Shown here: positions 43,715 through 50,986 of the stretch, in pieces
How the letters are laid out: every line of letters starts with the position of its first letter
How positions within the stretch are numbered: the stretch's first letter is position 1
Assembly (NCBI GenBank): GCA_026710865.1
Contig: JAPOQG010000049.1
Span: 1 to 52,580, forward strand
Source of the DNA: Acidimicrobiaceae bacterium
GTDB taxonomy: Bacteria; Actinomycetota; Acidimicrobiia; Acidimicrobiales; Aldehydirespiratoraceae
Length of the DNA stretch: 52,580 bases
Direction of reading: 5' to 3'
The notes under the pieces: model-generated
Told to the model about the DNA's origin: nothing
Seen by the model: only the letters and a program-made list of their open reading frames with translations
Databases searched by the model: none
Translations under genes and position numbers: made by a program

Positions 43715-43741
43715 GACACCCTCCGCCTCGGGGCGAGGCCC

Positions 43742-43990
43742 TCAGGCAGAGCCGTTCTTGCCCGGAGCGCCCTTGCTGCTGTCGCTGCCGGTGGCCTTGC
43801 TTGCGCCCTCGGAACCGTCGCCCTCGTTGGCGCTCTCGCTCAGACCGTCCTTGAACTCCTTCTGGGCCTGGCCCAGCGAGCGTGCGAGCTTGGGGAGCTT
43901 CGCCCCTCCGAACACCAGCAGGACGAGGACGAGAATGATGATGAGCTCAGGTGTACCGATGCTGGGCACGATCGAGTAGATGTTCGTCAT
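43742..43990 (-). CDS. tatA: Twin-arginine translocase subunit TatA/E
   Basis: 82 residues with the TatA layout: a short external start, a membrane helix (PELIIILVLVLLVFGGAKLPKL) with the FGGAKLP hinge, an amphipathic helix (LARSLGQAQKEFKDGL) and a disordered Ser/Gly/Lys-rich tail. It forms the pore that exports folded proteins. No tatB/tatC is adjacent, as is common in Actinobacteria. Start ATG 43990. Confidence 0.93.
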   Translation of the reverse strand: MTNIYSIVPSIGTPELIIILVLVLLVFGGAKLPKLARSLGQAQKEFKDGLSESANEGDGSEGASKATGSDSSKGAPGKNGSA

Positions 43991-44068
43991 CGCCGGGAAG
44001 CATACCGCGCTTTTTCCACAGCCGCATCCCTGGCCTGCGGCTCGGGACTTGGCTGGGGCCGGTCGTGC

Positions 44069-44344
44069 CTAGGCGGTGGCGGCCGCTCGGCGCTGCATCG
44101 CCCGGGCGCGCCGTATGCGGCGTCGCTCGCGCTCGCTCATGCCTCCCCAGATGCCGAACTTCTCGCCGTTGTTGAGCGCGAACTCCAAGCACTGGTCGCG
44201 TACCACGCAGCCCCGGCAGACCTCCTTGGCCTCCCGGGTGGATGCGCCCCGCTCGGGGAAGAAGAGGTCGGGATGCACCCCCAGGCAGTTGGCCTCGCGC
44301 TGCCAGGACATGTCTTCTGCGGGAAATATGCCGTGTAGCTCCAT
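44069..44344 (-). CDS. WhiB-family iron-sulphur transcriptional regulator
   Basis: 91 residues. Four cysteines for a 4Fe-4S cluster (ANCLGVH, then VCRGCVVRDQC) in C-x(29)-C-x2-C-x5-C spacing, the GIWGG turn and a basic C-terminal DNA-contact helix (RERRRIRRARAMQRR). ATG 44344, with GGAGG eight bases upstream, is preferred; the frame opens further upstream, at 44446. WhiB proteins partner with the principal sigma factor and are confined to Actinobacteria and their phages, supporting the taxonomic call. Which WhiB class is uncertain; the short form resembles WhiB1/2-type regulators. Confidence 0.93.
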   Translation of the reverse strand: MELHGIFPAEDMSWQREANCLGVHPDLFFPERGASTREAKEVCRGCVVRDQCLEFALNNGEKFGIWGGMSERERRRIRRARAMQRRAAATA

Positions 44345-44497
44345 TGGATGTTCCTCCACGATGAGCATTCCGGGCCCCAGCGGTGGGGCTCGAGCCCGGC
44401 CCCGCCCGGGTGCCATCGATGTAATTACACCACTGTCATACGACAAATGCCAACCCGGAGCGCAAGAAATCCTCCCTCCGGTGCCATTCGCTCGGCC

Positions 44498-46567
44498 TCA
44501 GCGGCGGGCCCGCACCAGGCTGCGCTTGTGCTCCACGAAGTCCACGAGCACGTAGTCGCCGAGGTTCTCGTTGGTGGTGAAGAAGGCCCGGCCCCCGTTC
44601 ATCTCGGTGATGCGCTCCACGAAGTTGGTGAGGTACGACGTGGCGTCGAGCATGAACGTGTTGATGCGGATGCCGTCGCGGGTGCACCGGCCGACCTCGG
44701 CCAGGGTGAGATCGACGGTCTCGCGGGTGGGCGGGTAGCTGAAGAAGGGCCGGCCCGACGGGGTGATGTGGGCGGTGGGCTCGCCGTCGGTGATCATGAT
44801 GATCTGCTTGGTGCCGGTCTGGCGGTTGAGCATGCGGCGGGCGAGCATGAAGCCGTGCTGCATGTTGGTGCCGTACACGTAGTCCCATGAGACCTCGGGA
44901 AGCTTCTCGGGCCGGAACTCCCGGGCCACCTCGCTGAACGACACCAGGCCCAGGTAGTCGCGGGGATACTGGCTGGAGATCAGCGCGTGCAGGGCCATGG
45001 CCACCTTCTTGGCCGGCAGGAAGTTGTTGCGCATCGGCATCGACAGCGACAGGTCCAGCATCAGCACAGTCGCTGAGCGGACCTGCTGCTCGGTGCGCTC
45101 GACCTCGAAGTCCTCGGGCTGCAGCTGCACGGGCACGCCGCCGCCGGTGCGGGTCAGGGCGTTGCGGATGGTCCGGCCGATGTGGAGGTTGAAGGCGTCG
45201 CCGAACTCGTAGGGCTTGGTGTCGGGCTCGCGCTCGTGGCCCATCCCCTCCCGGTGGATGGCGTGGCGGCCGAGCTTGTCCGCGTCGAGCTTGGCGAACA
45301 GGTCCCGCAGCGCGCCCAGGCCGATCTTGCGGATGGCTCGGGGGGTGAGGTCGAAGCGGCCCTCGTGATTCTCGATCAGACCGGCCTCCTCCAGCATGCG
45401 AGCCACCTCGGCCATGCGCTCGAGGCTCTCGGCCGAGTCGTCTCCCAGCAGCCGGCGGACGGCCTCGGTGTCGGCCTCGGCCAGGGCGCCGGGGCTGGGC
45501 GAGCCCCGCAGCAGGTTCTCCAGCTGGTCGATGTCCCCCAGCTCGGACAGCATGTCGGTTGCGTCGCTGAAGTCGAGCGGGTCCGCGCCGCCGAACTCGT
45601 AGCGCCGGTCCCAGTTGAGATCAGGGAACTCGTTGCGGAGGTGTCCGGCCAGCTCGTTCATCTGCCAGTTGAGGTCCATGTCGGACAGCAGCTGGTCGGA
45701 CAGTTGCTGGAGCTGGTCGCGCTGGGCGGGGGTCATCGAGTTGAGCAGCGACTGGGCTGCGGCCATGCGGCGGGCCATCACCTCCAGGAGCTCGTCGAGG
45801 GTCTTGGGGTTCTCCGGGAAGAAGTCGCCGTAGCGCTCCATGAACCCCTCGAAGTCGGGCTCCTCGCCCCGGGCCCGCTGGGCCAGCATGGCGTTGAGCT
45901 CGGCCAGCATGTCCTTGAGCCGCTGCATCTCCTCCGGCGCCGAGCCCTCGGTGGCGTCATCGACTGCGCCGGCCATGCGGTCCAGGAACTGCTGCATGAG
46001 CTGCTCGCGCAGCTGCTCGGCCAGCTCGGAGAACTGCTGGCGGGCCTCGTCGCTCTCGAAGTCGTAGTTGTCGAGGGCCTTGAACTGGCCGGCCAGGTCG
46101 GGGGGCAGCATGTCGAGCTGGAGGTTCTTGGCGGCTGCGGTCTGGGCGGTGAGGTCGGCCCGGCGCTCGTCGCCTTCGGCCCGGGCCTGGGCCGCGGCCG
46201 CGTCCAGCCCGTCCAGCGCCCGGCGCTCGGTGCGGACCACATCGCGCAGGGACTCGGCGATGTCGTCGTACACGCCGCCGAGGTCGTGATTCTCCAGCAG
46301 CTCGCGGCGACGCTCCCGCAGCCGCTCGAGCATCTCGCGCAGGCCCTCGATCCTGCGGCCCGAACGGTCCTCGAACCCGTCGGCCATGAGACGGCGCAGC
46401 GCACTGGCGAGATCGCCGTGGTAGAGCAGGTCGTCGGCCAGCTCATCGAAGATCGAGTCGGCGTCGAGGTCGAAGCCGGTCTGGGTGCCGTCCCAGCGCC
46501 AGTAGGCGAAGTGGGCCGGCTCGGGCTGCGCCCGCAGACGGCGGAGCCAACGCTTGGGCAGAGCCAT
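44498..46567 (-). CDS. VWA-domain protein, partner type of MoxR/chelatase-like ATPase
   Basis: 689 residues. The N-terminal 470 are helical and Glu/Arg/Leu-rich, with repeated ELAEQLREQL-type segments. The C-terminal about 200 are a von Willebrand A domain with a complete-looking MIDAS (LDLSLSM, then the ITDGEP loop). In many actinobacteria this protein pairs with a chelatase-like AAA ATPase of the type seen at 50,987-52,580; here the two are separated by three unrelated genes. Such pairs act as metal-insertion or protein-remodelling machines; the target is unknown. Start ATG 46567. Confidence 0.86.
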   Translation of the reverse strand: MALPKRWLRRLRAQPEPAHFAYWRWDGTQTGFDLDADSIFDELADDLLYHGDLASALRRLMADGFEDRSGRRIEGLREMLERLRERRRELLENHDLGGVYDDIAESLRDVVRTERRALDGLDAAAAQARAEGDERRADLTAQTAAAKNLQLDMLPPDLAGQFKALDNYDFESDEARQQFSELAEQLREQLMQQFLDRMAGAVDDATEGSAPEEMQRLKDMLAELNAMLAQRARGEEPDFEGFMERYGDFFPENPKTLDELLEVMARRMAAAQSLLNSMTPAQRDQLQQLSDQLLSDMDLNWQMNELAGHLRNEFPDLNWDRRYEFGGADPLDFSDATDMLSELGDIDQLENLLRGSPSPGALAEADTEAVRRLLGDDSAESLERMAEVARMLEEAGLIENHEGRFDLTPRAIRKIGLGALRDLFAKLDADKLGRHAIHREGMGHEREPDTKPYEFGDAFNLHIGRTIRNALTRTGGGVPVQLQPEDFEVERTEQQVRSATVLMLDLSLSMPMRNNFLPAKKVAMALHALISSQYPRDYLGLVSFSEVAREFRPEKLPEVSWDYVYGTNMQHGFMLARRMLNRQTGTKQIIMITDGEPTAHITPSGRPFFSYPPTRETVDLTLAEVGRCTRDGIRINTFMLDATSYLTNFVERITEMNGGRAFFTTNENLGDYVLVDFVEHKRSLVRARR

Positions 46568-46616
46568 GCTCCGACCCTACCCCGGCCCGCTAGCGGGGGC
46601 GGCGGCGGACGCCCCG

Positions 46617-46742
46617 CCGCGAACTGGCAGCAGAATGCACGCATACCGAGCAAAACGCTGCCAATTCCGGACAAGGACCCAGCCCCACCGCGAACTGGCA
46701 GCAGAATGCACGCATACGGAGCAAAACGCTGCCAATTCCGGA
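46617..46742. repeat. Two copies of a 55-bp hairpin-forming repeat
   Basis: 46,617-46,671 and 46,688-46,742 are identical but for one base (C/G at 46,647 versus its counterpart). Each has outer arms AACTGGCAGC and GCTGCCAATT (7-bp perfect core TGGCAGC/GCTGCCA) around a 24-base loop. They lie between the VWA gene's start and the 3' end of the PhyH-rhodanese gene, reading minus strand. They could be REP-like elements or terminators; no other copy is visible in this window. Confidence 0.8.
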
Positions 46743-46748
46743 GCGTGG

Positions 46749-48470
46749 TTACGGGTGCGGCTGCGCCACCTCGGTGATGGGCAGGCCGGCGGCGGCCCAT
46801 CCCTCGACTCCGCCCTCGAGGTCGGCGGCCCGCGAGAAGCCGAGACGGCGCAGCGATGCCGCTGCGAAGCTCGACGTGTAGCCCTCGTTGCACACCGTCA
46901 CCACCGGCTGGTCGAGCGACCGGACCGCAGGATGCGAGTGTCCCGAGGATGGGTCGCAGCGCCACTCCAGCACCAGCAGCGGGATGCTGATCGAGCCCGC
47001 GATCATGCCGGTGCGCTCGCGGTCGTCACGGTCCCGGATGTCGATCACCAGCGGAGGACCGTCCGGGCCGGGCTCGGCTCCTGACTCCATGGCGGCGGCC
47101 AACTCCCCCGGGGTGAAACGTCGGAGACCCTCACGGGCCTGCGCGAGCAGCTCGTCCACCGTGGTCCGAGCAGCCGGGTAGAGACCACCGGCGGCCACGG
47201 CAGTCGCCGCGCCGGCCGGCGCGGCGTCCTCGTGCGCCGGTGCGTCCTCGTGCGCCGGTGCGTCCTTGAGGCCGCGACCCCAGCCGTCGGGCCCCGCCGT
47301 GCTGCGATGTCGCTCGGCGTGCCGGTCGAGTTCGTGCCGCAGCCGCTCGGGGCTCCAGTCCTCGTCGAGGGCCCGGTTCATCAGATCGGCCTGCGATGGG
47401 GGCGCCAGCCCGTCCACCGGCTGGTCCCTGTCCAGGTTGGTCGGGAACGCATACCCCTCGGCGCAGGCGGACACCACGTTGGCGGCCGCGCCCCGGTCCA
47501 GGCCCGAGGCCAGCCGGGTCCGCAGCGACGGGTACACGGCCTTGACCATGCGGGCCCGGTCCACAGCCTCGGTCGCCCGGCCGAACGCGGAGGAGATCTG
47601 CAGCAGGTTGGCCATGCGGCGCACGCCGGCGGTGCGGTTGTGGCCGGCGGCGTGGAACATGGCCGGGCTGAAGAACACCGCGTCGCCGGTGCGCAGCGGC
47701 AGCTGCACCCGGTGCTGCGCGAAGTGCTCGATGAACTCGGGGCGGCGCCACGCCAGGTAGCCCAGTTCGTACTTGTGGGAGTGGGGCAGGTACATGGTGG
47801 GGCCGGTCTCGGTGCCCATGTCGCAGTGGGCGATGGCGCCCTGCAGGGTGAGCAGCGGCGACAGCCGGTGGGCGTGGAGGGGGAACTGCTCGGCCTCGTC
47901 GTCGGTGAGGAAGCCCATGTGGTAGTCGCGGTGGGGGTGCTGGGCCTCGCCGCCGGGGTTGACCACGTTCACCTGCTCGGTGAGCTGGTAGCGGGGACCC
48001 AGCCATGCCTCGCAGGCCACCGCGACGGCATCGGAGCGGTGGTAGTCGACGAAGGCGTCGGGGTCGGAGACAGCCAGCTTCTCAAGGGCGTTCCATACCC
48101 GGTCGTTGGCCCCCGGCTTGGCGAAGTGGTCGCCGGCGGGACCGCCGCTGGCGTGCTGGGCCGCGATCAGGTCCCAGAACACGTCCGACGCCCGGTCGAC
48201 GGCGGCGGCTGGCACGGCCGATTCGAGCAGCACTATGCCGGGTCCCTGGACGAGGGCTCTGGAGAGCTCGTCGCGCAGGGCGGCCCGGTGCTCGGCGTCG
48301 GCGGTGGGTCCGTGGGCCAGGGCGCTCACGTCGTAGGCCGGGACGCCCTGGGTGATCCGCACGGCCAGCGGGTAGTCGGCCGGGTCGGTGGGCTGCTCGA
48401 CCAGCGCGGCGAACGCTTCGATATCGCACTGGTGGCGCGACGGGAACGCGGCGTCGCGACCGGCTCTCAT
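46749..48470 (-). CDS. PhyH-type Fe(II)/2OG dioxygenase fused to a rhodanese domain
   Basis: 573 residues. About 60-340 is a phytanoyl-CoA-dioxygenase-like fold with the iron ligands HPHRDYHMGF (H180, D182) and a distal His (FFSPAMFHAAGHNRT, H273 or H277). A linker with a duplicated APAHED element (about 404-416) leads to a rhodanese domain at about 455-570: LVIDIRDRDDRERTGMIAGSISIPL and the active loop TVCNEGYTSS (Cys527). The rhodanese loop and cysteine look intact, suggesting sulphur transfer or sensing alongside oxygenation. I know of no established function for this pairing. Start ATG 48470; divergent from the MaoC gene across a structured spacer. Confidence 0.83.
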   Translation of the reverse strand: MRAGRDAAFPSRHQCDIEAFAALVEQPTDPADYPLAVRITQGVPAYDVSALAHGPTADAEHRAALRDELSRALVQGPGIVLLESAVPAAAVDRASDVFWDLIAAQHASGGPAGDHFAKPGANDRVWNALEKLAVSDPDAFVDYHRSDAVAVACEAWLGPRYQLTEQVNVVNPGGEAQHPHRDYHMGFLTDDEAEQFPLHAHRLSPLLTLQGAIAHCDMGTETGPTMYLPHSHKYELGYLAWRRPEFIEHFAQHRVQLPLRTGDAVFFSPAMFHAAGHNRTAGVRRMANLLQISSAFGRATEAVDRARMVKAVYPSLRTRLASGLDRGAAANVVSACAEGYAFPTNLDRDQPVDGLAPPSQADLMNRALDEDWSPERLRHELDRHAERHRSTAGPDGWGRGLKDAPAHEDAPAHEDAAPAGAATAVAAGGLYPAARTTVDELLAQAREGLRRFTPGELAAAMESGAEPGPDGPPLVIDIRDRDDRERTGMIAGSISIPLLVLEWRCDPSSGHSHPAVRSLDQPVVTVCNEGYTSSFAAASLRRLGFSRAADLEGGVEGWAAAGLPITEVAQPHP

Positions 48471-48521
48471 CCTGCCGATACTACGCGGCCGGCCCGCACG
48501 ACAGTACCGCTGGGTCCCCCG

Positions 48522-48573
48522 GAATCTCGGGTTGGTTCTATGTCCTCTGTCGATAGAACTCGCACCGAGATTC
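48522..48573. promoter_or_regulatory. Nested inverted repeat in the divergent PhyH / MaoC spacer
   Basis: GAATCTCGG (48,522-48,530) pairs with CCGAGATTC (48,565-48,573). Inside it, GTTCTAT (48,535-48,541) pairs with ATAGAAC (48,553-48,559), leaving an 11-base loop and small internal bulges. Sixteen perfect pairs in 52 bases in a GC-rich genome is notable. It may be a double operator for a dimeric regulator or a leader RNA structure; no T-run follows. Confidence 0.55.
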
Positions 48574-48640
48574 TGTCGCGGCCGGGCTGGCGAGAGTGTG
48601 GGGCGGTTAGCGTGGGCGACCGGCGACGAGTGGAGGTGCG

Positions 48641-49480
48641 ATGCCCATCAATCCGGATGCCGCGGGCGCCGTGGGGGAAGAGACCGAGATCAGCTGGACC
48701 TCGAAGGACAGCCTGCTCTACGCCCTCGGCGTGGGGGCGGGAGCGTCGGACCCCACCGGCTTCGAGCTGGAGTTCACCACCGAGAACACACGGGGCACAC
48801 CCCAGCGGGCGCTTCCCACCCAGGTCGTGGTGCTGGGCATGGGCAGCTCACCCGACTACGGCGACTTCAACCTGGCCGCGCTGCTGCACGGCGATCAGCG
48901 CATCGAGCTTCACCAGGAGTTGCCCGTCGAGGGCTCCGCAGTGGCCCAGGCCCGGGTGGCCGGCATCTACGACAAGACCAAGGCCGCCCTGGTGGTGCTC
49001 GAGACCAATGTCCGAAGCCACGACGGCGACCCGATGTGGACCAGCCGGGCCGGCCTGTTCATATCGGGCGAAGGGGGCTGGGGCGGCGACCGGGGCCCGT
49101 CCAACACCTGGCGCAGGCCCGACCGGGAGCCCGACCATGTGACCGGCTACGACACCCGCACCGACCAGGCCCTGCTCTACCGGCTCAACGGCGACCGCAA
49201 CCCGCTGCACTCCGACCCGTCGTTCGCGGCCATGGCCGGCTTCGACACGCCCATCCTGCACGGTCTGTGCACGTTCGGCGTGACGGGACGGGCCCTGCTG
49301 CACACGCTGTGCGACGGCGACCCGGCCCGGTTCGGGTCGATGGGCGGGCGCTTCAAGGCGCCGGTGCTGCCCGGCCAGCGCCTCGACGTCTGCATGTGGG
49401 TCGAGGACGACACCACTCTGTTCCAGACCTGCGTGGGCGACCGGGTGGTGTTCGACGCCGGCGTGTTCACCGCCCGCTGA
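48641..49480 (+). CDS. MaoC-like (R)-specific enoyl-CoA hydratase
   Basis: 279 residues, the double hot-dog layout of eukaryote-type hydratase 2. The N-terminal decorated half has YALGVGAG. The C-terminal half has the signature ALLYRLNGDRNPLHSDPSFAAMAGFDTPILHGLCTFG, with the catalytic Asp and His (D-x4-H). It hydrates trans-2-enoyl-CoA in fatty-acid or sterol side-chain degradation. The start is ATG 48641, with GGAGGT five bases before. It is followed 100 bases later by the GH1-like gene, with a long hairpin between. Confidence 0.9.
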   Translation: MPINPDAAGAVGEETEISWTSKDSLLYALGVGAGASDPTGFELEFTTENTRGTPQRALPTQVVVLGMGSSPDYGDFNLAALLHGDQRIELHQELPVEGSAVAQARVAGIYDKTKAALVVLETNVRSHDGDPMWTSRAGLFISGEGGWGGDRGPSNTWRRPDREPDHVTGYDTRTDQALLYRLNGDRNPLHSDPSFAAMAGFDTPILHGLCTFGVTGRALLHTLCDGDPARFGSMGGRFKAPVLPGQRLDVCMWVEDDTTLFQTCVGDRVVFDAGVFTAR

Positions 49481-49514
49481 GCGGCCCGAGCCGACAACCC
49501 CGTCCCCCCTCCCT

Positions 49515-49563
49515 GGAATTCCTGTAGTTGTGGACGCCACAGGTCGTCTGCTACAGGGATTCC
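49515..49563. other. Long inverted repeat between MaoC and GH1-like genes
   Basis: GGAATTCCTGTAG (49,515-49,527) pairs with CTACAGGGATTCC (49,551-49,563) with one mismatch, around a 23-base loop that itself contains GTGG-ACG-CCAC. It has no following T-run. It ends about 20 bases before the next start codon, so it could occlude the ribosome site as RNA, act as an operator, or end the maoC transcript. Confidence 0.6.
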
Positions 49564-49583
49564 TTCAGGGGTGAGGTGACGGC

Positions 49584-50807
49584 GTGACCGAGTCCGGTTC
49601 GGGCCGGAGGTTCCTGTGGGGCGCGGGAGCGTCATCGGTGTCGGCCGAGGGGGTGGCACCCGCGGCCGACTGGTCGGTGTGGGAGCGAGACGGGCGGGCA
49701 CCACGCTCCGGCGACGGCGCCGGCCTCGCCCGGGACTTCCGGGACGATCTGGCCCAGCTGCGCGGGCTGGGGCTCAACAGCCTGCGCCTGACCGTGGAGT
49801 GGGCCCGGGTGGAGCCCGCTGCGGGCCGGCCCGACAGCGACGCGCTGGACCGCTACATGGACATCGCCGACGCTGCGGTGGCCGAGGGTCTCGGGGTGTG
49901 GATCACTCTGCAGCACACATCGCTGCCGGGCTGGTACGTCGACGACGAGGGCGGCCACGCCGACGAGGTGGCCCGGCGCCGTTGGTGGGCCCGGCACACC
50001 GACCGCATGGCCGAGGTCTTCGACGGCCGGGCCGCGGGCTGGTGCCCGATCGAGGACCCCATCGGCTGGGCGGTGCGGGGCTACGGGCTGGGCACCCGGC
50101 CGCCGGGCCAACGCAGCGCCGAGGCTGCCGCCGAGGCGGCCGAGGGGGCCATGCTGGCCCTGCACGAGGCGTGCCGGCTGCTGGAGTCGGGTCCCCAGCC
50201 GGTGATGGCGACCTTCGGAGCCCCGACGCTGCACGCCGCGCCGGTCGAGCGCGAGCACGCCGGCGCGGCCGCGGTCGAGACCCGCCGCTGGGACGAGTTG
50301 CTGTGGGGCACCTGGACGAGGGCCCTGCGGGAGGGTGCAGTCGAGGTGCCGGGCCGGGCGCCGGTGGCCGCTCCGTACTTCGAGAAGGGGCCGGAGCTGG
50401 TGGGATTGAGCCACGACCACCCGGTGGGCGTGACCGAGGCGGGCCGGCTGGTGAGCTGGCCTGCGTCGGCGAGACGCTCGACCGCGGGCTTCGCCCCGGA
50501 GCCGGCCGAGTTGGGCGAGGCGGTGCACCGGGCCATCGACGCCGTGCCCGGGCGGGGCGTGGTGGTGGCCGCCCACGGGGTGCCCACCGCCGACGACGAT
50601 TGGCGCGACACGGTGCTGGACCGGTCGCTGGCGGTGGTGGCCGACGCCCGGGCCCCAGGCCTGCGGGGCTACTTCCACGACAGCGCGGTGGACGGCTACG
50701 AGTGGGCCCTGGGCTTCGGCGCGCCGCGGGGCCTGATCGGCCGCGATCGGGTGGTCAAGCCCTCAGCCGAGCGTCTGGCCGCCGCCATCTCCGGCAGCGA
50801 CGTCTAG
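49584..50807 (+). CDS. GH1-like (beta/alpha)8 barrel protein, catalytic nucleophile lost
   Basis: 407 residues of glycoside hydrolase family 1 character: FLWGAGASSVSAEG start, SLRLTVEWARVEP, ITLQHTSLPGW (substrate His111), and the acid/base region CPIEDP (Glu157, in place of the usual NEP). The nucleophile motif, normally I/V-T-E-N-G before a DDxxR segment, reads VAAHGVPTADDDWR, with Ala330 where the Glu should be. The sugar-binding tryptophan region near the C-terminus is kept as GYEWALGF. It is therefore probably not a normal beta-glycosidase; it may bind sugars or have new chemistry. Start GTG 49584 after GAGGTGAC. Confidence 0.8.
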   Translation: MTESGSGRRFLWGAGASSVSAEGVAPAADWSVWERDGRAPRSGDGAGLARDFRDDLAQLRGLGLNSLRLTVEWARVEPAAGRPDSDALDRYMDIADAAVAEGLGVWITLQHTSLPGWYVDDEGGHADEVARRRWWARHTDRMAEVFDGRAAGWCPIEDPIGWAVRGYGLGTRPPGQRSAEAAAEAAEGAMLALHEACRLLESGPQPVMATFGAPTLHAAPVEREHAGAAAVETRRWDELLWGTWTRALREGAVEVPGRAPVAAPYFEKGPELVGLSHDHPVGVTEAGRLVSWPASARRSTAGFAPEPAELGEAVHRAIDAVPGRGVVVAAHGVPTADDDWRDTVLDRSLAVVADARAPGLRGYFHDSAVDGYEWALGFGAPRGLIGRDRVVKPSAERLAAAISGSDV

Positions 50808-50986
50808 CGGGAGCGGCTGGTCCGCAGGATGCGAGAGCCGGAGCGTCCCCGCACGCCGTCGGAGACCGGTCGAGTGCGCTCCGGCACCTGTGACATCACA
50901 GCAGATGATCACGGTACCGAACTCGAGGCGCAGCGACCGCGGCCACCGAGCGTCTTGAGGTCCGGCACCACCGCCGGCAGCAAGGG
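50808..50986. other. Convergent spacer with palindrome CTGTGACATCACAG
   Basis: About 180 bases between the 3' ends of the GH1-like and ATPase genes. The only clear element is a perfect palindrome at 50,888-50,901 (6-bp arms, 2-bp centre). No gene and no convincing terminator is seen. Confidence 0.45.

Noticed and set aside
50888..50901. CRP-type operator (TGTGA...TCACA)
   Set aside because: The half-sites are 2 bp apart rather than 6, and the palindrome lies between two convergent 3' ends, not at a promoter.
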